A model generated the notes under the pieces. That model did no database searches. It worked only from the letters and a program-made list of their open reading frames with translations, and had not been told where the DNA came from. The position numbers and the translations under genes were made by a program. 64,000 bases of DNA from Meandrina meandrites (lineage: Eukaryota; Cnidaria; Anthozoa; Scleractinia; Meandrinidae), in assembly GCA_963693305.1 (NCBI GenBank), contig OY855903.1, positions 49,713,650-49,777,649 of the forward strand, read 5' to 3'. Below are positions 1 through 17,100 of the stretch, piece after piece; the stretch's first letter is position 1; each line of letters opens with the position of its first letter.

Positions 1-105
1 ATAATGTATTGGAGTTAGATTACAAAGAAATTTCATTAGCACATAAGAATGGAAAATGTCCACGATTGTTTTTTTTTCTTTATTCACAGCGGGAATCTTC
101 AAAAA

Positions 106-6378
<6,273 letters not shown>

Positions 6379-8138
6379 CGGCTGTATTGTGTTAACGATG
6401 CGTAAAGGAAACGACAACTTCGGTTTTGAGAAAGAATATTTCAACCGCTATTTTATGCTTAGACCTAAATACCTAGAGAATCAAAACACATAAACCCATC
6501 AACCAAGACAATGATTTTTCACGTGGAGGCAAAAGAAAACTCATAAGGTCACTTAACAACCCCTTAATATTTGAAAACTAGAACACTTATCATGTTAAGC
6601 TTCAAGTTAATTTTTCCTATAAGTTTTCATAACGTGGATAATTTGTATAGACCAAGAATTCTAAGAGTATATACGTAGTTTTTGTTGTTTCCTTACTTAA
6701 TTAATTGCAACTGGACCTCATTAAAGCACTTTGTCGTGCAAGAAATTTTCACTGCTTTTAGTTATTTTTGGATGTTGGTACCTTTTAATTGCTATAAGCT
6801 CTGCTTATAATACCAGCATGTAATGTATCTTTCTGAAGTTGTACAATATGAAATTGTGGTTGTTACTGTTGTGTATCTCGGAATACCTTTGAGACCCATT
6901 CTTTTGTTGCACAGCTAAGCTACAAGCTTTCCCGTGTTTAACACCTTTTTTAATTCAACTTGCGTCTACATATAAGACATTACAAATGCATTTTGCAAAA
7001 CAGTTAAGTGTTATTTAGCTAAATATCTAACTACTATTTTTTTTTTCATTTAATTCAAATAAAATCAGATTTTTGTTTCGAAAGATAAAGCATTGCAGCA
7101 GTGTTCACAGTTGTCTATCAAAGCAGTCATTAACAACACAAGGATAACTACATGGCTATCTAACTGACTTTTACTTTTGCTTAGTGTCTGTCTTTCTATG
7201 GTAGTACACATACGCGGCAGATCGACGCAAAATGTCTACATCTTAACGGAGTATTTTAATACTAATCCCATGGGAAAAGGATATTGTAAAAGAAACGGAG
7301 ATTGCTATAACGCTAAAGTGCGTAGGTTACCGTATTTGAATGGAGGAAACAACGTGCAGTAAACGGGCGGAATCAGCGAGTCGAGACTGAATTGCCGTTA
7401 TATGGCTATCCCCGTGAGCGGGCAAGCTGGCTATCGGTAAATACCGGTAAACACCAGTTAATACCATAGCGTTTCTTAAACGTCCCAAGGCCCTTTAGAG
7501 TTCCAGAGCTACAGTATTTGTTATGATTTCAATATCAACAATATTTAATGGCGGTTTATTTTTGGGCCAAAAACAGCCCTTTAAGTTTTGGCAATGTAAG
7601 GTTTTATTGCACACTTTTCAAATCTGAATCTTTATTAGTAAACATTCTGCCGCCAGTATAGGTTAACGGGCTCGAAATTGCCTACGGCATGTTTAAATAA
7701 CGCAAGCCAGGTCTGTTGGAGCAAGTTGCATGGCTGCCTATTCGCCTCGTTATTTATCTGTGCGGGATGATTCATATTGAGCTCGACTGCAACTTAACAC
7801 ATAAACACGCCGGCAAAAACGGAACTTGACTAATATCCACGCAAGGTCAATAATATCAACAAATGTCTATACTGCACCAATATTTAATTTTTTTGAAACA
7901 GTCAAATAAAAGCCCAGGGTTAAGCAAGGAAATATGATTGACAAACTACTAGCAATGTCTAACTTTTGGTTGAAGGAGGGGGATGAATTACGGAACCTTC
8001 AGTAAGCAACTGTTGCTTGCAATTAACTTTCAAGAATCTAAAATTAAATCTATGGTGTTTTAATTAAAACCTCAATTGCCATTTCTCTATGTTCTTCACG
8101 ATAATTCCCGCACAGGAAACGGTAGTTTCTTTCTTCGT
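6379..8138. other. intergenic region between convergent NXPE and GBP-A
   Basis: Holds the 3' UTRs of two convergent genes. For NXPE (+) an AATAAA lies at about 7060-7066 and an ATTAAA at 6720. Several + strand TTTATT words could serve GBP-A on the - strand. No conserved coding segment was seen, and short open frames here lack any recognisable motif. Confidence 0.5.
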
Positions 8139-11100
8139 TTACAAAATCACACATTTACCGCCTTTAGGCGGTGGAGGAGGAGGAGGTCGTGACTTAATGG
8201 CAATGATTTGTTTCTGAAGCTCGGCAATCTGGTCATTTCTCTGTTCCATTGATTGACGCATCTGATCCATTGTCTGCTTCAGTGTTTGGTTTTGCTCAAG
8301 AACTGCCTCCCTGTCTTTTCGCAGCTCGTCCATGTTGGCTGTCATCATGTTCTGCATCTGCACCCTTTGGGCCTCCATGTCCTCTCTGAACTGTTCTTCC
8401 AAGCGTTTTCTGTCCTCCTCTTGTTTGGCCATAAGTAGCTGCATCTGAAAATATCAAAATATCATTTTTTTTTAAATCTCATTCTTATGAAAACCATCTC
8501 GGTTTTATTGTTATACAAAAATCATTGGCACTAAACGAATGTGTATAATTGTGTGGCTCAGCCGCTATAATTCAATATTGTGACGAAAGCCGGTCCACAT
8601 TGACCATAGCAGATAGTGTCACTATACGAATTAAACATGGCTACCCGTATCTTTTTCCAAACCAAAATGTATCCACTATTAAATTTAGCCAGGCTCCATG
8701 TGAAGCCCTTGAAACTTAACACTATTAGAGTACGTGTATTTATACCCATGCCATAGAAAATACAGCCAATCAGAATACAGGAAACCATTGTTTATTCGAC
8801 GGTATTCAACCCTACCTTCCCATCGTGCGCTGCGGTCTTATTCTCGACGAAATTTAGTCAGCGTATTTTCTATGGCATGGCATAAAATAGTTACACAACA
8901 CTTTCTCGTGGTATACTATGGAATATCCCAATTGTCACATGTATTTTCTACCTATACCCACTCGCCTAAAGGCTCGTGTGTATACCGAGAAAATACAAGT
9001 GACTCGTGGGATATTATACACTTAATGTCTGGTCCCGAGGGAAACAGTTAGTTTTTTTTTTTTTTTGATCACGTGCTTTTTCTGGCCATTGATCATGTTC
9101 AGGTCAATGTCTCCCGATCGGGATACATTTGATGAAAATGTATACCAATCAGGATACATTTAAATTTATGCAAGGCCACGTGATTATAAATCAGCCAATG
9201 AGAATCGTCTTTAGAGCAAGAGAAACTGCGGATGTATAACAATCCATAGTATACCACTCGAAAGCGTTGCATAGCTAGTATTTATGTTATTTGATTACCC
9301 TATGACATGATGCACCTAAAACACTAGAAAATAACATCTAGAAGACTAGCCAAGAACAGACAGAACGCCTGCTCTCTTGCCACGAGATCAAATGAACTAT
9401 TACAGGGTTCGTACAAAAATTCGTAACCATTTTTCCAGGACTTTTCAAGGACTATTCAAGGACCAAATTGAATTTTCAAGGACCCCCTACCAGGGAGGTA
9501 ATTTAACAGATGGTATATAAATGCTGTAAATGTGTTTGCTCCATCTCCTTCTCTACATTCTTGATGGTATTTAAATGCTATAAATGTGTTTGCTCCATCT
9601 CCTTCTCTACATTCTTGTCTTTTCTCGTTATTGGCTGCTTTTACACTTGTGTTTTAGAGTTTGAAGGTGCTTTACACAGGAAAAGAATACCATAGTCTAT
9701 GCAAAGCAATTTGGTTTCGACGCCACTATTTTTAAAGTTGAAGAAAATTCAAGGACTTTTCAAGGACTTACACAGAAATTCAAGGACTTTTCAAGGAAAA
9801 ATGGAATTCAAGGACTTTTCAAGGACTCCCCCTAAAATTCAAGGACTTTTCAAGACTGTGCGAACCCTGTATTATAAACCATAATAAAAAAAATATAAAC
9901 TACAATAAAATTTAAATATTAAACAATATAAAACTAGACTTTATCGTCAATGACGTGGACAACCAACCTCCTTTTCTTTGGTGCGCCGCTCCTCCTCCAG
10001 ACGAGCATTCTCCTCCTAAGGTGTTCAAAGAGTGGTAATCGATTTTATTTTCAGTTTAGTAATGCAGTCCAGGAGACAAGAATCATGCATATCTAGCTAT
10101 ATCTGGTACGCAATAGAAACACATTTGCAGTTGAAATTGAATCTCGCACCCCTCGCTTTATGCCACTCTTCTAGCAAAACTATATACGATAAAATCCCCC
10201 ACGCTTTTTTCTCTACAACACGCCGATAAACGTTGAAGTCCATTTGCAGCTGCTTACGTCTTCGAGAAGCAAATAATCGCATTTATTCTGGTAACGAAGA
10301 AGACACACTTGGCAAAAAGCGACAATTATTACCCCATCCCCTCCGAACCAGTTTCAACGTTATCTAAAAAATATGTATACCTCCATTCGACGTCTTTCCT
10401 GCTCCTGACGGGCCTTTTCTTCTCGCTCTAGAGCTAGAGTCTCGTCAAAGTCTTTTAGCTGCTGCAAGTGCGCCATGTGTTTCTCCATCTCCGACTGCAT
10501 TTCCTGCAATGTTATTAAAAACAATTTTGACTTAAAATAACCATTAAAGGTAAAAGCAACATGAATGTTAAAACAAATTTCAGAAAAAAAAAAACACGAC
10601 TCAAAATTAAATTAGATAAAACAGTAAGGAAAAGCAAATAAGAAAGTAAACTGAATCAAAGGGGCCCTATGAGCCCACGACTGTTTTTGGGAGCGATGAC
10701 GTCATCGTTTAATGTGTTTGTGCGAGTGTTGGTGGCGATGGACGGAAGGGAATAGGAGTGGGAAAAGAAATCATGTCCATGTGTGACGCATTTCTTTTAC
10801 TGTAGGAGGCTGAGAGTGTCTTTTGGGGAGAACATAATGTAATCCTTGATGTATAATGTACTAGTTTTTTTTGGAGGCAGTTAAGATGCAGTTGACCACT
10901 ACGTGCTACTACTTTAGTATTTGCGTTGCGATAATCTGGTGGTCCTGGGTTTTCTTCAACGTCACCACTCAGAGAGATCACTCTATGGAAAACATGGTAC
11001 ATTACCCATTGACAGAATTTCAATTTATTTAACATTCTGTCATAACAGCAAGTGCAAAAAAAAGGTGAATTCTTATGCTTTAAAATTGTCATATGCACGA

Positions 11101-14100
11101 CAATGAAATGCAACATTTCACTCACACAGAACTTGTTCGAAGAAAATGAAGACTTCGATATTGCACCCAGTTCATTAAAAGCACAACAGTCATAATCAGA
11201 CACCAAAAGTTTCACCTTATATGTATTCGAATTATACTTTACGTATGTTCTATAGTTGTAAATATGAATAGTTGGAAATATGAATGGCATATTTCAATTG
11301 CAGTTAAGTCTAAAAGTTATTGCAGATGAATTGAGCTAGTTCAAAGCTATTTGTGTAAATGTGGAGCACTCAAAAGGTAGCTCCCTTGCAAAATGTTGAG
11401 TACTCGAAGGTAACTCTCTTGCTTAAAACAGTCAGCGAGGGCTGTATGGGTCTCTGTTCCTTGCACAATGGTGCATTAATCGTACAGCTGTCCAAGGTAA
11501 CTCCCTTTTAAATATTCAGCAGGGGCTGTTTGGCTCAATGTGTTGAACAGTTAAAAATTCAAGTTGAATGTAAAATATTTCCGTTTAAAAACTGAGGAAC
11601 TAAACACTACAAAAGTTCTTCTACGCCCTCCAACATGACAGAAGAAAATGTTTCCTTTCATCAAACGATTTTCAAAGCGCAAACAAGATGAAAAAAAAAA
11701 GACTTGAGTCAGCACAAAAAAAGCTGATCGCAACGCAACTGTTGTTTGGTAACATACTCTTTTAGCTTGTCACGCATTATGGACAAAAAGCTTGCCACTT
11801 CCGTTCTGTAGACGTTGGTATTTATGTAAACAAATCATACGTCACATCTGACAACGTTGGAGTTCGGGGTCCACATTATAAAAAATAACTCTAGTAAAAA
11901 CTTCTACACAGATTCATTACTAGCAAGCACAACAATATCAACCTATTTGGTGGATAAAATAAAGATACAGCAACTGGTTGTCCTTTGTGGCTCGTTGCCC
12001 AACAAATGAGTGGCCTGTAATCTCCAGCAAACTCAACGTTACAGCTGTCAAAATATTGTATCCTACAAACGAAAACGACGGTCAAACAAAATGAAGCACA
12101 ATTAGAGATAAATTTTATTAAACAACTTTTGCACGGTTTATCAATCAAATAATACTAGAAGAAACCTCGGGAACTCAACTCCATTAATGTACATAGCTAA
12201 AAGCGATTGTGCTGTAGAAACGTCTAAATTCGCACACAAGACTGTTACAGGCCCGAACACGAAATTGTCACGCCAAAAGACCCGAACCAAGGGGAGTCGC
12301 GTTACGTCTGTCAACCATCTGTCAACCCGTTTTCTATTCACGATTAAAATAGATATTTTGCAATAATTTGTACAACCACAAGCCTGCGAGACCCCGTTTC
12401 GGAGCCATTGCGTCAGTCAGTACAGTCGGCCAGGTTCTGATATCATGACAACATGGTCTGTTATCGCTGCCATTTTGAGGGTTATCATCCAAGCAACAAC
12501 AGTTTAATTCAGCCACCACAAGTTGTAAAACTGAGGAGTGCAAATCGAGTAAGTCGATTCGTTGTTTTATATGGCCAGCGATTACACAAACTTCGCTTTC
12601 AATTTCGCTTTCTCCGTCACATGCAAACTTAAATAAAAATACAATATGTTCACAATCCCTGTCTTCTGCGACCGCTATTTTGATTGCTTATACTGTGAGT
12701 TTTGTTGTTCATTCTTTACTTGCGGAAGGGTCCTCTCGCTTTTGGGATAGGTAGTCTTCTACTAGGAATAAATCTCGCTCCAGATTTTATCGTTGAAACT
12801 AGAGTGTTCTTCTGGTCGCTTCTATTTAACAAGTGATGAATTAAATCGTCGAAGTGTTCAATTTCCGGAATGTGTTTTGATAGTAGTCGAATAAAATTTA
12901 TTTTGAAATCGGCTAGGTTGACCTTTGTCGCGTGCCATGAGCATAATAGGTTTCATCTTGCATTCTTTGATTGGTGTGAAGATTAAGCGTCGAATAAAAT
13001 TTATTTTACTTGCGGAAGGGTCCTCTCGCTGTTGGGATAGGTGGTCTTCTATTAGGAATAAATCTCGCTCCAGATTTTATCTTGTCCTTGAAACTAGAGT
13101 GTTCTTCTGGTCGCTTCTATTTAACAAGTGACGAATTAAATCGTCGAAGTGTTCAATTTCCGGAATGTGTTTTGATAGTGCCATGAGCATAATAGGTTTC
13201 ATCTTGCATTCTTTGATTGCTGTGAAGATTAAGCGTCCAATAAAATTTATTTTGAAATCGGCTAGGTTGACCTTTGTCGCGTGCCATGAGCATAATACGT
13301 TTCATCTTGCATTCTTTGATTGCTGTGAAGATTAAGCGTCGAATAAAATGTATTTTGAAATCGGCTAGGTTGACCTTTGTCGCGTGACACTCATAATCTT
13401 CTGTCAGCTAGCGATTACACAAACTTCGCTTTCAATTTCGCTGTAAAATAAAAATAAAATATGTTCACAATCGATTTTCAAATTACAGTGGAGAGGCACG
13501 AGGTCGACACGAGGTGATAAAGTGAAAAGCGATACACGGTACGAAGCTGTCTCGTTTGACTCTCTTTTCGGTAGAATCTCAAGGATTGTAAAGGTTGAAA
13601 TATTTAGTGTGATTTCTAGAACGCGAAATCGATTGTACACCCACACTGAAACATGTTGATGACTACTTCGGAGCGGGTAGGTGCATGAACTTTAATACGA
13701 GAGAACTTTACGAGCGAACTCTTCCGAGTGAAACCTTTATCAGAAGCCTAGATTTTATAGTGAGCTATCTATATAATGGAGTTTGAAACGCTAAGAGAAT
13801 CATCAATACTTGCGGGAACTGACGCTGTTGAGCACTCAAGCATTGCGAAAAACTGGACTACAGACATGCAACAGAGTTTTCCTTATCAACACAAGAATGT
13901 TCTCGAAGATGCAATGGACACCATATTTAAGCTTAGTTGCGCTCTAAAAGAAGAAACGAAAAACGAAATGAGTACTTCAAGCAGCTTTTGGGTAACTATA
14001 TTCTTTCTTTGAATTTTTGCTTTTTCTTTTTTTGTTTTATTGGGTTTATCTTGCTTTGTTTTTATCGTCTCAATTATTGTAACAGCATATGCTCTTGTCC

Positions 14101-17100
14101 AGCACTTCATGTCGTATGTAGATGGCTATGTAGAGAATGTTGAAAGCTATTTACTCAACCGGAAATGTAAACAATTATTCAATGGTGACAATAAAAGCGA
14201 GAGAAGACATGAGATCTCGCAATGCGAAGTATGTTTACTATAATTATTGTCGTGTGAGGTTATGTAAACAGCCTGATCCAAGTTAATTTTTTAAAGAGAA
14301 GCCCGAGTACACGCAGTTAAGCGTCTAGTTCATTTTGATTTGCATTGGGAGTAAAAGAAGCAAGTTCCAAGCAGACAAATTCAAGTTTGCGTGTTGTTTG
14401 CGTGTTTTCGTGCTAGCGTGTGTACACTCTTTTCTCTGTACAGCGTTTACGATTGACGTTCAATTGCCGGAATGTGTTTTCATATAGATTGCTGTGAAGA
14501 TTAAGCGTCGCATAAAATTTATTTTGAAATCGGCTAGGTTGACCTTTGTCGCGTGACACTGATAATCTTCTGTCAGCTAGCGATTACACAAACTAGTACA
14601 GTGGTCTGTCATCGGTCTTAATAAATTAAACCGCAACGTCAAACTGAGAGTGGCGTTACATGTAGAGTGGCGTTACATGTAGGTCTGCCAACCATCTGTC
14701 AACGGCCTTTCGTTTACATCTGATCGACTGAAGGAGTGAAGGAGGGAAGGAAGGAAGGAAGGATGGCTTCAAATCGCCACTCATTCCATAACTCCCGTTT
14801 TGCATACGCAAAAACAGTCGTAAAAAACTACAGCAACAACAAAACCAACAAAATTAAAATTACCTTGACGTAATAGAAGTTTACAAAGAGCAATATGTCA
14901 TATATTGAATTTGTTATGATAACAGCCAATCACGAACAATTTACACGAACAAATACACGTACCATGTGCCAAAAACGCCTAAAAATGGGTATGATCAAGA
15001 TGCGATTGGTTTTGGTTTTGAGTAAGATAAGATGCGTATGATTGTATATTATGTATACCATGTGCAAGATTGTAAAGGAGATGCACATGATTAATTACAA
15101 CGGTGGTGCAAGATTTTCAAAGCAGTCACAGAGCTTAGAAAAGCAAGGACAAAGTTATTCCTTGCACTCACTACTTTCAATTCTGTTTTATAAATAGTCC
15201 TGGAAAACGTCAGTGGTAGTTACGCATTTTTAATAGTTATCGTCAGTAGCTGGACATGCAGTTTGGGTTAGGCTCTTTCTTAAGTTTCTATTTAACTATT
15301 CAATTTTCATGATGTAAAGAAACTGTCAAAAAATCAAAATTTCCTGTTAGCATTTATTGCGTTGATGAACCTACCGGATGGAACTCGTAGAACACTTCAG
15401 CGCATACATCTTTGGCTCCCCTGGCGTCTCGTTTAAAGCCTTGTTCAATTGCCGAGTAGCCCCCAATGATCTGAGCGAAGGTCACTGAGGCTCCATCTTT
15501 TCCACTCAGCCGCTCGAGAATGGGATCCAAGTGCTGTTCTTTGAGGCCTCGCAGCATCCTGTAGCATTCCACTTTGGTCAATCGGTTGTTCTCCTCTTGC
15601 CATCTTTTCAAGCTATTTTCCATACACTCCTAAACACATAAAATATTGTTCTAAGATATTGCACGTTTCTAATTTGTTGGCTTGATCTAAAAATTATTCA
15701 CACAATTACCTTTCTTGTATTTTGAACAAGCCTTATGTCATTCGACCGTAATTGCTTCACTTAAACGTTGTTTAAAATGTACAAGTGTTGCAGGGCAAAA
15801 ACATTTTGTATTTGGAAACATAAATGTACAAATTCGGTGCCAAAACTTTGTCTGTATTGATAGCCTCGTCGAAATAACAAATTTGACACTTGATTATGGT
15901 ATCAACGACCATCTTGAGGCGACAAGGAATTTTGGTACGTTCAAATAGTTCTCGCCACTCGACATGCCACGTCTCGTGCCCACAAAATACTCAAGTACGT
16001 ATTTGTGAGAAATGCACTAGTAGATAACATTTTTCCTGTCTTCTTACCATAAGGTCATCCAAGTATTTTTCACTGCTTGTAGCAGAAACTCCAAATGTTT
16101 CTTCCTGAAACAGCCTCATGCCTTCTCCAATCGCGGTTTGCTGTGCCTGGCGAATCTCGTCACTGTCACAAGGCAATATACCATCCAGCTGTGACGTCAT
16201 TGTGCTTTCATACACCTGCAGGGCGGCGGTTTTTGCCTCGGAGCACTTTGTGTGGACAAACGTCTCCCAAGCACTTTGGACGCTGGGCACTGTGCCAGGG
16301 GTGTTCAAGGCCGCGACGTAGATGTTAACAAGGGCTGCAAGTGCTTTGTTGTGAAGGCAAAAAAAGTGCAGGTGTTTTATTGGAAGTCACGACCCAATTC
16401 ATTTCAGATTTTATATTCATGTTTTAATTCCAATAAGCAAATAAGGATGCTGGTTATGCAACCCCCCATTTGGCTTTGCGCCAACATATTTTTTTCTTTA
16501 CTGTTGTTTTTTTATAGATCCCAATTATAGCGTCTCACGTTCTTAAAAGTGGTAGGCTTTTATACGCCTATTGTTCAGTTGTACATCAAAAAATACAAAT
16601 AAAAATTTAAAAACTATATTCGCTTGATATAAAAAAGTGCTGTTACGGTCCGTATCGCATTTCTAAGCCAGTAGTTATACAAAGTCTTAGCGAGCAACGA
16701 ATTTGAGGGGCTTAAATGGAGATGTACCTTTTCCCATTGTATTATTGATTTGAAATTGTTTGAAATCAACGACCTAAAGGTAAAACCTGAATGTTCTTTT
16801 GAAGAGTTTATGCAATGGGCGATTCTCTAACTTAAGCAATGTTGAATCCGACCGTCTGAGAATACAGTGAGTACAATTCTGAAAGGAAAGACGAAAATCA
16901 GTACGTATGCTTTTCAAACGATTATTATATATGTTTTAAACTATTACCTTCACCAGTAACGTACTCTCCGTCATTAAAGCTTCGCTTTGGCGCTAACTTA
17001 GACCTCAGCATCGCTTTGAATTCCTGCACCCCCCGGACGAATGATTTGTTGATGTCTTGTTGCACTTCCTCCCTGTTAAGGTTCAATACAACTTCCGGAT

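Larger units (their letters stand above)
10381..15629 (-). other. GBP-A intron 7 (10504-15374), repeat-rich
   Basis: The largest GBP-A intron at 4.9 kb; GBP-B intron 7 is 1.1 kb and GBP-C intron 7 is 0.4 kb. It holds a non-LTR retrotransposon fragment with a 2A-like peptide (10709-11290), a direct repeat cluster (12576-14595), a short GGAA tract (about 14735-14760) and no GBP exon. The interval given includes the flanking exons 7 and 8. Confidence 0.7.

Noticed and set aside
13776..14012. independent short gene or first exon
   Set aside because: Open frame with a GT after it, but no family motif, and it lies in a repeat cluster inside GBP-A intron 7.
12576..14595. CRISPR-like direct repeats
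   Set aside because: The repeats are long, unevenly spaced and overlap each other, within an animal intron. They are duplicated transposon DNA.
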